DNA of 64,000 nt from assembly GCF_009727055.1 (NCBI RefSeq), contig NC_052360.1, forward strand, positions 63,120,523-63,184,522, in the 5' to 3' direction. Shown here piece after piece: positions 33,771-45,789 of the stretch. A program made the position numbers and the translations under genes. This DNA comes from Benincasa hispida. Its lineage: Eukaryota; Streptophyta; Magnoliopsida; Cucurbitales; Cucurbitaceae. The notes under the pieces were generated by a model. The model ran no database searches. It was not told where the DNA came from and saw only the letters and a program-made list of their open reading frames with translations. Position 1 is the first letter of the stretch, and every line of letters begins with the position of its first letter.

Positions 33771-36700
33771 AATTTCAATGTATTTTGAACACTCTCCCTT
33801 TGTATATGAGGTTGGGTATTAAGTATGAGCTCCAACAACTAGGTATCATTAAAAAATTAATTAAATAATATTTAAAGAAAATTCTCAATTAAATAGTTTA
33901 TTTTCCATCATGAATCTTATTATTATTATTATTATTTTTAAAAGAAGTCGCTTAAAAGAAAATCTTATTTTTAAAAAATATTCATTTAAATGGTTGATTT
34001 TTTTAATAAAAAATCTCTTGTATGGATTAAAAAAAGTTTTGAACCTCTTAAAAGAAACAAAATAATATTTCATATATTAAGTTAATTGATTGACATGACA
34101 TTTCTCTTTAGAGGTTAATGTTTGATCATAGTGATTCAAACACACAAAATATATGTATATAATTGTTTTTATAAATAATAATAATAATTATTAAATATAT
34201 AAGTCAGGAGAAGGAACAGAGACAAAGAATATATTCTCCATTTTTGTCCCTCATTATAATTTTCTCCCAATTTATTTATTTTTTAATTTAAAAATAAATA
34301 CGGTACACAAATTCATATAGAACAGAAAATTATAACCATCGAAATAGTAACATAGTTCAAACACGAACAACAACAATACTATATGTTAAATTACTACTAG
34401 ACCGACTAAAAGGTCGTTTCTCCCCCCATAAATTTAGGTTTAGAAAAATTGAACCTCAATTTCTCTATATCAACAAAAAAAAATACATATCTTAACCAGC
34501 AAAATTATGTCCGTTACTATTAGTTCCGGATAGAGTCGGTAAATTTTGTGTGGTAACCCATAGTATCCGGCAGAAAAAGTGGATTTTCTCTCTCTACTTG
34601 TCTCTTTCCTATTGAAAAAGAAGTCCAAAAGCTTTACAACCTCTTCACGCAATAGGAAGAAGACATACCATTTCATTTGCCTTTGGTTTGAACATAGTGG
34701 AGATTTGTTCTATTGTGTTATTTTAGAATTCTACCTAAAATTAAATTTAAGAAAATAATAAAATATTGTGGTTGTAATTAAATTTGATGTAATTAGATAA
34801 ACAAGATTGCCATCAACTTAATCCAAACTTGTTATTCAAGCATGCATATTAGGAAACTAATTATATCTTTATGACCCCCCTAACTTTCTTTTTCACCAAA
34901 TCCATATTATAATTTTGTAAAAATGCAAATTTGAATACTTCATCTCACCCTTTCCCTTTTTCTATTGAGGTTATTGAATTCTTAATTTAATTTAGATAAC
35001 TTTAGTATCAACATACTTTAATAAAGTGAGCATTTAAATATTATATTTTACCATAAATATTTAGAAACTCTATTATTTGTCTTTAAAAGTCAACTTTGTT
35101 TATCAATTTTCACGAAAATTTGTGACAGGGTGTATCTATCTCCTACTTGATTGTGGAGTTAAAAGCGGCTTGATTTGATTGAAATTAGTGAGAAAACAAA
35201 ATACTTTAATTAATTGATTTCAAAGTGAAGACAAATGTATTATTAAAAAAAAAAATTATGAGATTCCTTCCCTTTTTTTTCCTTTAAAAAAATATTTATT
35301 TATAAATACAACATTCATCTTTCAAATTCCAAATAAACATATTTAAAAAACAATAATATTTTAGGATAATTATTTTTAATGATAAAAATATTGAAAATAT
35401 TTTCAAGTATAGTGGTGTCTATCAATAATATACAATGACATTTTACTATATTTATAAATAAGTTGACTCATTTTTCTATATTAATTAAATAACATATTTT
35501 TTTATTCCCCTATCACGAGAATTAAAACAAAAATTAATTAAATTTGACCAAGGAAAATTTGGCAAGAGAATCAAAGATCTCACTTTTGTAAAGCTACACT
35601 TGAATTAAAAAAATGATGGAAAGTGTTTGACATAGACCAAAACTTCAGTAAATATGAAAGAACAAAGAAAGAAGAATTATGTATATTGGTAATGTGAATC
35701 CACACATTCTTGATTCAAAATTGAGCAAATAAAATGAAGATCATGCTTATCTTCTGCAAAATTTTATCACTAAATGGTGTGTGTGATAGTCATGTCCCAC
35801 CTTGCCATATTTAGCCCCCACAAACACCTCCAAGAAACCCTAACTTTACTACCCCACCCCTATTTTTGTCACAAAATTGAATCAAATGTATGTGTGTGAA
35901 CAATAAACATTATTGCCTCTCTTCGGTCGCATTCTTTAGCTATGCATACACGTCGATAGTTTACTCCAAGAATGTTTGAGACGTTACACAAGAAAACGAG
36001 TTAAGTTAGGCATCACCATAAAAAATATATCTTTACATTGGTATATATGATATATTGTCTTTTAACTCAAATCTCTTTTTAATAATTAAAATATATATAT
36101 ATATATTGTATCAATGAGAATTTTACAACATTTTCCCGTTTTGGTTTTTTATATTGTAATTCCATTAGTTGTTCTTATTTATGTGAAGCATTGACCTATT
36201 TCTTTTGAGATCTCATTTGACTAAATCGATTTTCGTTGGTTTATTGAACATGTTACCTCACAATACTTAAGTAACGATTATACCAAACATTTGAGATTTA
36301 TTAGGATTGAAATAAAAGATTGAGTTAAAATATGTTGTCGATCAAAATGAACTTTAAGATTAATAGATACGACAATCAAATTTGACTATCACATTAAATC
36401 CACGTTTTATTTCTATATTAAGGAAGATGCGAAAATGTTGGGAGATGACACGTATCACCTTTCCAAATATATTAAAAAAAATGCACCATAAAATTAGGTA
36501 CAGAGGTGGTAATATAGAATGCGAGAGTTATTATAGATGCGCCTATATATATATATATGTATGTATATATATATAATTTCTTATAGTTGCAAAAGTCCAA
36601 AACCACCTCAAAAAGCACTTATAAAAATGTGGCTTATATAGGATTTTTGTATCACTCAAATGTCAATCTTTCAATTCAAAAGCATGTGGGAATTAAAATC

Positions 36701-37179
36701 TACACTGCTGCTTCAACGAAGTTTCATTTCTTTTGCTTGTTGCACACACACAAACTCGTTGTTCACGACCAATTTACATTTTCTTTCCTTCTCTATCCTC
36801 TTTTTTCCATTTCATCCTCTCCACTTTTGACTCTTGCATTTTAGTCCCTAATCCTTTTTTCATTAGATTGTTAGAGGTATATGAATTTTGATTTAGTCAA
36901 AAACATTCTTTTATTACTACCGTCCAAAGGAATAGTCGCTTTGAAAGTTCAACTATTGAAGAAAGTTCTTCTCACTTATATTTTTACGGCCTTTCAAAAC
37001 TATCGTAAATCCATCTCTCTTAACCTAATTAAATCATATTCCTAAATAAGATATATAGAGATTAAACTCAACAATATAAACCTAGCTTGGTTAAAATTAT
37101 AAGTCAAATATCTCCAAAATGTTTTGATATTAATGGTATTATGTTTATTTTTATGGAAATTTTCATTGATAGGAAAAAA

Positions 37180-37325
37180 TATCAAACTATTTACGAAAAT
37201 AGCAAAAAGAAAAAAACATTGACAGACACTGATAGACTTCTATCAAAGAAGATTAAAATTTTGTTATTTTGTGTAATAGTTTCCCTTATTTTTCTATTTT
37301 TGAAAATCCCCTTATTTTTATGAAA
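37180..37325 (+). repeat. 'TCTATCA-TGATAGA' dispersed repeat, copy 2
   Basis: A shorter member with CACTGATAGACTTCTATCA at its core and flanking TTTACGAAAATAGCAAAAA. Confidence 0.5.
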
Positions 37326-37359
37326 TATTTTAATGATTAAGGTTTGATTTGAGAACTAA

Positions 37360-37850
37360 CTGATTTTTTTGTATATTTGAAAATTTAGCTTATAAACACA
37401 CTACTTTTCACCTATGGATTTATTAGGATTTCGATAAAATGAAGTCTATAAACAATATTTTCACCAATTGGTTTTATGTTTTATTGTCTAAAATTTAGTG
37501 TAGATTTTCAAAATCTAAGACAAACTTTGAAAGTTAAAAAAAAAAAAAAAAGTAGTTTAAAAAAAGCAGTTTTATTTTTGGAGTTCAACTTAGTATATAT
37601 TAAAATGTTATACATAGGAAAAAATGAAACCATGATTAAGAAATTGTGAGAGAAAACAAACACACAATTTTAAAAAATCAAATGGTCATCAAAAGAGACC
37701 TAACAAAATCTTTTTAAAAATTTGTTTTTATTTTTCGAATTTGGCTAAGGATTAAAATGTTCGTTAAGAAAGATGAAGTACATTAAAAAGAAATTCAAAG
37801 AACACAAACACAATTTTAAAATAACTAAGTAATTACTAAACGAGATTTAA
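37360..37850. mobile_element. Degenerate hairpin MITE-like sequence, copies 3/4
   Basis: It shares the TTGAAAATTTAGCTTATAAACAC, AAAAAGTAGTTTAAAAA and TCAAATGGTCATCAAAAG landmarks with the GGTAACCATTTG family. It appears to hold two overlapping or rearranged units, and the ends are uncertain. Confidence 0.4.
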
Positions 37851-37859
37851 TTTGAGTTC

Positions 37860-38860
37860 TTAAAAGTTAGAAATTTCTTTACAAAATCTCCTTGATGAGT
37901 AAGTTTCATTATAACCCCAAATTAATGATAATTAATCTAGAATTAGGCGTGGTCAAAACTACTTTGTTATGAACTTGATTGCACTTTAATGTTACTACTA
38001 GTTATTAAATCATTTCTCCAAAGAAACTACAATTTAATTAGAACTCAAAATGTAAAAGAGATTCAACAAATCAAAATACCAAAAAGATAATGCATATGGA
38101 TAAATGAAATTCATAACTACGATCATATAATCTACAATAAAATGCTTAATTACTTTCAGTATGTATTAGAAGGAAAACAAAACAAGTAATTGGAAGATAA
38201 TACACTCTAATTAAATTAATTTTCTCCTACTTCTAATTCTATAATAAGATTCCCTTAACGATGTTTTTTCCTTATTTAAAATTTCCAATATCTAAGTCAA
38301 GTTGACTATATTAGATTAAAGTAATTATCCCTCTAATGAAAAATCTTAATCAAGAACGTAAACAAAGGGGTCATGGATTAATTTTAAAGATTTGTATTAA
38401 ATTAATTACACCAATCAAAATCCTTAAAAACTAAATTAGAAATCGAGTCCAAGTTTTGAGACCAAATCAACAATTATTAAACTAAAAATATCCTCAAGAG
38501 TGTAATAAATTTATAAATGCAAGAACTTGCACGTTGAAAAACATATATTTACACATCCAAAGGAGTAGAATATTTGTTTGAAAAAAAAAAATCAAATAAA
38601 AGATTTTTTTTACAAAAATATATTTTAATTAAAATCCCATTTCGGTCCTTGAAGGCTGAATTTTAAACATTGTTATAATTTTTCCTTTGAATTTTCAAAA
38701 ATATCTATTTAAGTCCATCAAGTTAAAAAAAAATATTTTGATTTCTATCCGGATCACATCTAATATTAGTCTCAAAAGTTAAAAATAATAAAATAAATTT
38801 GTTCAGGTCATTTTTATTATTTTGCCACCACATATCTATTTTCCAATACTCACCTAAACA
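37860..38860. other. AT-rich spacer, no gene seen
   Basis: I see no coding sequence, clear repeat termini or RNA gene here. Confidence 0.55.
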
Positions 38861-38865
38861 AATCA

Positions 38866-38955
38866 AAGTGAGTTTAGCTGGTATCAGTATGACCTCCGTC
38901 CGAAAAGGTTAGAGATTCAATCTCCCTCCCCGTAGTTGTTGTACTAAAAGAACTC
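38866..38955 (+). mobile_element. tRNA-derived SINE (short type)
   Basis: The sequence TTTAGCTGGTATCAGTATGA is A-box-like, followed about 25 bases later by a B-box-like GAGATTCAATCTCC and the 3' end GTAGTTGTTGTACTAAAAG. I recall a short cucurbit SINE-like repeat of this form. It lies about 1.3 kb upstream of the ACS start. Confidence 0.6.
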
Positions 38956-39480
38956 ATCCAAAGAAATCTAGTGACGTTAATATATAAATATACGTTTGGA
39001 CATTAAAACATATTTGTAACAAGTTGATCACTCATGTATGTATTAACATCATAACAAATATCACAATTGAAATGATTGACATTGTTGATGCACATATCTC
39101 AGTAAGAATGACTCATCTGACTTACATATGCTTCAACGGTGAATTAGTAATCTCAAAAGACGAGTTGACCTATAAAATAATGGAGATTGCATACCAATTT
39201 GATAATTACCACACACATTCTAGTTTTTAAGTTAGATAAGAATACTTACCTTCAATTGAAATATATCATAATGTATTTATAAAATGGATTGACCTAAGAT
39301 TTCCAATTTTCTTCTCATAATAGGTTCAAGAAAAGAACAATGCGTTAACCAAAAAACCATGGGTCAAGGGATCACAACCTCAACCTAGATAGAGGTCGAG
39401 ATGAGTAATTGAGTCAAACGACCCAAGTGCTCCTTCTCCATAAGCCTAATTAGGTCTTTCTTTCTTCTTCTTCTTCTTCT

Positions 39481-39586
39481 TTTTTTTTTTTTTTGAAAAA
39501 TATATGAGATTGGAAAACTGAACCTCTGATCTTGGAGTCGATAGTACGTGTTTAATGTCAGTTGAACTATGCTCATTTTGACAACT
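39481..39586 (-). mobile_element. tRNA-derived SINE with poly(A) tail
   Basis: On the minus strand the A-box-like ATAGTTCAACTGACAT and B-box-like AGGTTCAGTTTTCC are followed by a 14-base A-tail (T-run 39481-39494) and then GAA repeats. It is the best-preserved SINE in the window and sits about 0.7 kb upstream of the ACS start codon. Confidence 0.68.
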
Positions 39587-39821
39587 TCATTAAGATTTTT
39601 GATATAGAATTCCTAGGTCGATAGTACTGAATAGATTATGTCTCGAATTTAACCTTTGGTGTTATTTTTTCTTTTTGAATTTCTCCTTTTAAGTCGAAAA
39701 TTACCACAACAGACATTTGAGAACAAGAATGAGAATAATCTAGAGAAAGTTTAAAGATGACACAAAAGAAGATTTTGTAACCTAATACTTTTGTTTCTGT
39801 TCCAACTACAAATTCTCCATA

Positions 39822-39835
39822 CACGCGCGCGCGTG
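39822..39835. promoter_or_regulatory. 14-bp CGCG palindrome upstream of ACS
   Basis: CACGCGCGCGCGTG is a perfect palindrome in AT-rich surroundings, 416 bp before the start codon. It contains overlapping CGCG cores, the type of site bound by CAMTA (calmodulin-binding) transcription factors. Binding is inferred only. Confidence 0.5.
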
Positions 39836-39879
39836 CTGTCGGCTATTTGGGTCCTCGTATGGTCCTGCCTTGCGCCTTA

Positions 39880-39885
39880 TTGACC
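39880..39885 (+). promoter_or_regulatory. W-box core (TTGACC)
   Basis: A WRKY-type site 366 bp before the ACS start. WRKY control of type-1 ACS genes is known in Arabidopsis; here it is inferred from the motif alone, which is short enough to occur by chance. Confidence 0.35.
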
Positions 39886-40116
39886 AAATTCCCATTTTAA
39901 CTCTCTCTTCCCATTTTTAATTTCCTTTCTTTATTATTTTATTATTATTTTCTTTTATTTCCAATTCTCAAACAGAAAAGGAGAGGGGGAAAATAAAAGA
40001 CACCACTATTTTTTTAATTTTAATTTTAATTTTTTTCCATACTTTGAACTTTGAAAAATTGAATTTTCTTCACGTTTGATTTTCCTTGTTAAGAATTTTG
40101 ATCCAACCTCACTGCT

Positions 40117-40123
40117 TATAAAT
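40117..40123 (+). promoter_or_regulatory. TATA box of ACS
   Basis: TATAAAT lies 128 bp before the ATG, in a compositionally suitable place, and would put transcription start near 40150. The implied leader is ~100 nt and rich in CTTTC/AAAC. Confidence 0.7.
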
Positions 40124-40250
40124 TCACTTCCATTCTGTTCTTTCTTTCGTATGTTAAGAAAACCCAAAAGCTCTCACTTTTAAACAAACTTTCAAAGAGA
40201 GAGCTTTATACAAAACCAAACAGATCAAATTATTTGAAGTATATACCAAA

Positions 40251-43210
40251 ATGAGGTTTCATCAGATTGAAGAAAGAAACCAAGTTCTTCTCTCTAAGAT
40301 CGCCATCAACAACGATCACGGCGAGGATTCACCATATTTCGATGGGTGGAAAGCGTACGATAACGATCCGTTTCACCCGGTGAATAATCCTTTAGGTGTT
40401 ATTCAGATGGGTTTAGCAGAAAATCAGGTTTTGATTTGTATATTTTGGTTTTTTTTTTTTTATAGTTCTTAGAGATGGTTTAGTTTTTGTTATATTTCAT
40501 GATTTGGATTTTGGCTAACTTTGTTTTGGTGTGGATTTCTAACAGCTTTCTCCCGACTTGATTGTCGATTGGATTAGAAAACATCCGGAAGCTTCGATTT
40601 GTACCGATGAAGGGCTCATGAGCTTCAAGGACATTGCCAACTTCCAAGATTACCATGGCTTACCTGAGTTTCGAAATGTACCATACACAAAACTTCTTAC
40701 TATATCTCGAAATATTCTAAGTTTTAAGTTGATGGATTACGATAAATGTGTTTTTTTTTATTTCTTTCTTTCTTGTTTAGGCGATTGCGAGTTTTATGGG
40801 GAAAGCGAGGGGTGGGAGGGTGAAATTTGACCCGAGTCGAATTGTGATGGGCGGAGGTGCTACTGGGGCAAGCGAAACCGTCATCTTTTGTTTGGCGGAT
40901 CCGGGTGACGCTTTTTTGATTCCTTCTCCATATTATGCAGCGTGAGTTCTTCTTCTTCATCATCATTTTCTTTTTCTTTTTTCACCATTGTAATAATTAC
41001 CTTATTTAATTTTTTTCCCCTAAAAAACTCTCTCCTTTTTCAATTTCCATGGAGAGAGAAGGAGAGAGAGGAAGCTTTTAAGAGTCAATATTCCTTATGT
41101 CCATTTTAGAAATAAGAAAGAGAGAGAACCCATTTGACAATTAATTACTATACAAATTCTCTTTGAAAGTTTGAAATTTTTATAGGGTCAAAACTTCAAC
41201 CACATCCTTTACCAAGAAATAAAGTCATAATCATAATGAAGAATAAAAATTAAACCTCCCAAGTCAACCTTTTAAAATGTTTAACTTATTTAGTAATTAT
41301 GCTTTATAAGACCAAAAAGAAATTATTTGTTAAATTTAATGAAACTTCTTTTGACTTTCATCATTACCCACTTAAATAAAATAACTTATGTCCCTCTTTA
41401 TTTAATTATATTAATAATCCCAACAACTCACTCTCCACTTAGGCTAGCCTGTACATGTCTCCATTAATGATCTTAGACTAAGTTCCTTCTTCTCCAAGAA
41501 AGATATCCACGAGTATTTTCACATTTATTCATCTATTTTATTATTTTTTTTAAATTCTCTATTATACATCCAACCACCACCATCTATATTATTTTTGTTA
41601 AAATGAACATATCTCAATTGATATATAAATGTATTAGTGACCACAAGATATTTAGGGATAATTAAGTTCGAAATAAGAGAAATCTCTGTGCTGACTATCA
41701 AGGATTGTTTTACAGGTTTGATCGAGACCTTCGATGGCGAACACGAGCGCAAATAATTCCAGTCCATTGCAATAGCTCCAACAATTTCCAAATCACAAAG
41801 GAAGCCTTAGAAGAAGCCTACAAAAAGGCTAAAGAAGGCAACATCAAAGTAAAGGGTCTTATAATAACCAATCCCTCAAATCCCTTAGGCACAACATACG
41901 ATCGTGACACTCTCAAAAGCCTTGTCACCTTTGTGAATGATAATAATATTCACTTAATTTGCGATGAAATTTACTCTGCCACTGTCTTCAAATCCCCAAG
42001 CTTCACTAGCATTGCAGAAATTATTGAAGAAATGGAGCATTGCAAGAAGGACCTCATCCATATACTTTATAGTTTGTCCAAAGACATGGGGCTCCCTGGT
42101 TTTCGAGTTGGAATTCTTTATTCTTACAACGATATCGTAGTGAGCATTGGTCGGAAGATGTCGAGCTTCGGCCTCGTGTCTTCCCAGACGCAACATTTGC
42201 TCGCCGCCATGCTTTCTGACGAGGAGTTTGTGGACAACTTTCTAGCTGAGAACTCGAAACGACTCGCGAAAAGGCATGCAAGGTTTGTTAAACTATCCTT
42301 CAACTCAAAAACTTTTTTTTTTTAATTTATCCGCTTTCAAAATCTTCATTTTGACCAATGAATTTTTTCTCTTACAAAATCTTTAAAGACGACAATAAAA
42401 TCAAATTTGAATAGCTAAAATAAGATTTTAATATTCAATTACTTTTATTATAACACTTTAATTGTAGGTTAAAGTTAACACAAAATCCAAGATGTCATGA
42501 TAAATATTATCAATATAAGAAATGACCAAATAACATTATACATATGAAAAAAAAAAATTAAGTGCAGGCTTGTGCAGCTTAGAAAGCATCCAATAAAAAA
42601 CTATCATGTGATAATTTTTTTAAAATATAAATTGAACTATTTCTTTTTATTTTTTATTTTTTTCTACTATACATAGAAAATGGCAACAAAGATTGGAACC
42701 AACATAGACTACACTTAATTATTGGCACTTACCGGAAATCTAACGACATATATATTAATATTCAGGTTCACAAAAGAGTTGAAGAAAATGGGGATCACTT
42801 GCTTGAATGGGAATGCAGGGGTTTTTGTGTGGATGGATTTGCGGAAGCTATTAAAAGACCAAAGCTTTGAATCAGAAATGGAGCTTTGGAGAGTGATTAT
42901 CAATGAAGTGAAGCTCAATGTTTCTCCTGGCTCATCCTTTCATGTCACTGAGCCAGGTTGGTTCAGAGTTTGCTTCGCAAACATGGACGATAATACCGTC
43001 GATGTTGCTCTCGATAGAATCCATAGCTTTGTCGGAAAGATTGACAAGAAGGAAGACAATACCATCACAATGCCACCGAAGACAAAGCGTCGAGAGAATA
43101 AGCTGCGGTTAAGCTTCTCGTTCTCAGGGAGAAGATATGAGGATGGCAATGTTCTTAACTCGCCTCACATGATGTCGCCTCACTCACCGCTAGTGAGAGC
43201 CAAGACTTGA
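40251..43210 (+). CDS. ACS1: 1-aminocyclopropane-1-carboxylate synthase, type 1 (five exons)
   Basis: The enzyme converts S-adenosylmethionine to ACC, the usually rate-limiting step of ethylene synthesis, in the cytosol with pyridoxal phosphate. Exons are 40251-40427, 40546-40677, 40781-40941, 41716-42282 and 42766-43210; all introns are GT-AG and the joined frame is 1482 nt (493 aa), normal for the family. Visible motifs are GLAENQ (Glu57), [35 protein letters not shown] with the cofactor Lys at residue 279, and the substrate-binding Arg in WFRVCF (residue 413). The C-terminal tail has a CDPK-type LRLSF (Ser462) and MAPK-type Ser-Pro sites (Ser478, 483, 486), which define type 1. No damage is seen. 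It is closest to melon/cucumber ACS1 as I remember them, so the symbol is tentative within the ACS family. Confidence 0.96.
41601..41685 (+). mobile_element. Possible SINE remnant in ACS intron 3
   Basis: ATATCTCAATTGATATA resembles a SINE A box and AAGTTCGAAATAAG, about 55 bases on, a B box. The body GTATTAGTGACCACAAG fits the same layout. It ends about 30 bases before the intron's acceptor. Old and uncertain. Confidence 0.4.
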
Positions 43211-43312
43211 TAAGAATGAGTTTTAAGATCGACTTTTTAAAAAAGTGTTTTTCTATTTTTTCAAAATTTTCATACTATTCAGAGATTTTGAAATTTTTAA
43301 AAGGGTTTATCA

Positions 43313-43318
43313 AATAAA
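43313..43318 (+). terminator. Candidate polyadenylation signal of ACS
   Basis: AATAAA stands 103 bp after the stop codon, in T-rich sequence, a plausible place for 3' end formation. Confidence 0.45.
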
Positions 43319-43819
43319 GTATTTTCACTCCAAAAGCACTTCTTTCAAAAGTCATCTAGAACTTATCCACAATCCACCTACTTATATGAAATATTGCATA
43401 CATGAATTCTTATGTGTAGCTTTCAAGGAGAATATAGTTAGTTTTTTCTTTTTTGGGATTATTTTGACTAAAAATCTAGGATAGTCTATTTTTTCCCACT
43501 GTGAATATGGTTAACCTTCATATTTTTTTTGGTGGGAGGATATGATAGAAAATGATTGATAAGGGTTTGGTTTTATTTTTATGGGTTTTCCCTTTGGAGA
43601 GCTAACCTTTGGGAATAGTAATTAAGTTGGATTTTTATGTATGGTTATTACTATTAAATGAAATAATTGTCCTTCATGAATTACAATTGCTACTAGCCTT
43701 TTTCTTGTTACATTCTTACATACCCATTTTGAACTTCAGAGGAGGATCTTTGAAAATAAAAAAATAAGGGAAACTATTTATATAAAATAACACAATTTTA
43801 ATATTTTTTGATAAAGACG

Positions 43820-43925
43820 GATAGAGAAGAATAAAAGCCTATCAGTGTCTATCAGTGATAGAAACTGATAAAAGTCCATCACTGAACGTTGATAGAAATC
43901 TATCAGTGTCTATCAGTGTTTTTTT
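43820..43925 (+). repeat. 'TCTATCA-TGATAGA' dispersed repeat, copy 3
   Basis: It includes CCTATCAGTGTCTATCAGTG, then two further TCTATCAGTG units, and ends in a T-run. It lies about 0.6 kb after the ACS stop codon. Confidence 0.65.
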
Positions 43926-44880
43926 TTTTTTGTTATTTCTGTCAATAGTTTGACATTTTTTCTATCGGTGAAAAATCGCATTTTCAAAATTTACTTATTT
44001 TCATAATATTTCAATTGGAAGCAAAAAAAAAAAAAAAGTCTAAATTCTCATGTAAGATAGACTAAATTATAAATAATACCCTTAAACTTCGTAATTTGTT
44101 TCAAAACTACCCCTATACTTTTAAAAGTTGCAATATTACTCTTCAACTTTCATAAATGTTTCAAAACTTCCTACGAATAAAAATTCTTTAGAACTTCGTA
44201 CAAAAATAAGGACTTAGAAATTAGAACTATGTGGTAATGACCTAAAACGATGCAGTAATCTACATTTTTGTTCTAGATCACTGTCACATTTTTTTTATGT
44301 TTCAGTATCCGTCTAAAATTTTTTTAAAAAAATTATATTCCAAGGATATATTTTTTAAATATTTAAGAAAGTTCAGGGATAATGTTACATGGATATTTTA
44401 AAAATAAAAAGACAAAGTTTAAGGCGTATTTTAAATAAATAAGTACTATGAGATATTCCAATTGAATAGAAAAGCTATAGTCAAAAGGAACATACATTTA
44501 TTTTATTTCTTGTTATGGAAATTTCTTGCTAACATCAAAATCCAAAATTCTTCATACTTAAAAGATTATTATATAAAGAAACCTTATTGACTTTAAATAC
44601 TTGGGAAAAGGTATGGTATGTTAAAGATTATTACGTTTGTTGGATTAGTCACTCTAATGATAACGATATATCTTCTGTCATGTTGTGTCATCAGTGGCAC
44701 ACTTTTTTTCTTATTTTTCTTCTAATTCATTTTAACAAAAAATATATATATTTTTAATTACATATCAGAGTTTATGACATGTAAATAAAGTTGTAGTTTA
44801 ATTTAATTCAACTCTTGATTTAGGTAAATGGTAAAGTAATTATTTTATAGGTAATTGCATTAGGTAGTATTTTTTGGGAT
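43926..44880. other. AT-rich spacer, no gene seen
   Basis: At 44050-44180 there are repeated TTTCAAAACTACCCC/TTTCAAAACTTCC phrases, related to those near 52140-52380. No gene or RNA is supported. Confidence 0.5.
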
Positions 44881-45085
44881 AATAATAAGTATATAGCAAC
44901 ATTCTCAAAGAATTGCAAATATAGCTAAATGTATCAGTGATAATTCTTACCAGCAATATGATTTATCATTGATAGATATCTATGAGCGATATAGTCTACC
45001 ATTGACATACATATCGAAAACATAATCTAAATTTTGTTATATTTATAAATTCTTTTGTAATGTACTATATTTACAAATACTTTGG
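44880..45085 (+). repeat. 'TCTATCA-TGATAGA' dispersed repeat, copy 4
   Basis: It has the left arm AATTGCAAATATAGC and core palindromes such as ATTTATCATTGATAGAT, as in copies 1 and 5. More diverged. Confidence 0.55.
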
Positions 45086-45102
45086 GTCTGATTATAAACA
45101 TC

Positions 45103-45778
45103 TATGATGTTGAAGTACAATAATTAGTAAAGTACAATAGAAAAGTGACTCATATTACAAAGAAGAAGAAAAAGAAGATTAAAGGGAGAAGTACGAAGAA
45201 AAACGAAGAACTTCTTCATTGAATTGTTGAAGATACCTAAATGGTTTATATTTTGGTGGATGTTGTAGGGACACAAATGTGAAGATGAAGATTAGATGAT
45301 TATAGGGTTTGGTCTTTTATTTATTTTTTTCCTTTTAGTTTGCTCGAGTAGTTAGCTTTTTAAATAGGTTGCCTAGTTTTAGATTGGAAAAGATTAGATG
45401 AGTTACTTGTCTTTTTCTTTAAAAATAGGTTGCTCGAGTACTTTAACATTTATGATGTTGAAGTACAATAGTTAATAAAATACAATAGAAAAGTGACTCA
45501 TATTACAAAGAAGAAGAAGAAGAAGATTAAAGGGAGAAGTATGAAGATAAACGAAAAACTTCTTCATTGAATTGTTGAAGATACCCAAATAGTTTATATT
45601 TTGGTGGATGTTGTGGGGACTCAAATGTGAAGATGAAGATTAGATGATTAAAGGATTTGGTCTTTTATTTATTTTTTTCCTTTTAGTTTGCTTGAGTAGT
45701 TAGCTTTTTAAATATGTTGCCCAGTTTTAGATTGAGAAAAATTAGATGAGTTGTTTGTCTTTTTTCTTTAAAAAAAGG
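45103..45778 (+). repeat. Two-copy tandem duplication (~340 bp units)
   Basis: Bases 45103-45437 are repeated from 45451 to ~45778 at an offset of 348 bp with few differences. Each unit carries a GAAGAAGAAG tract, the phrase TGTTGAAGATACC and a TTTATTTATTTTTTTCC run. It is non-coding, and duplication is more recent than most repeats nearby. Confidence 0.9.
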
Positions 45779-45789
45779 TACGCGTAGAA

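Larger units (their letters stand above)
31561..37170. other. AT-rich intergenic spacer with small repeats
   Basis: No gene is supported. It contains a poly-A run (31627-31649), the MITE-like units at 32340 and 33467, the ATT microsatellite at 33169, and smaller ATT/TA tracts at 33918-33937 and 36543-36574. Confidence 0.55.

Noticed and set aside
36587..36844. 85-aa open frame
   Set aside because: No domain, poor composition and no supporting gene structure in AT-rich spacer.
42054..42281. Minus-strand open frames opposite ACS exon 4
   Set aside because: They are shadows of the real coding frame on the plus strand.
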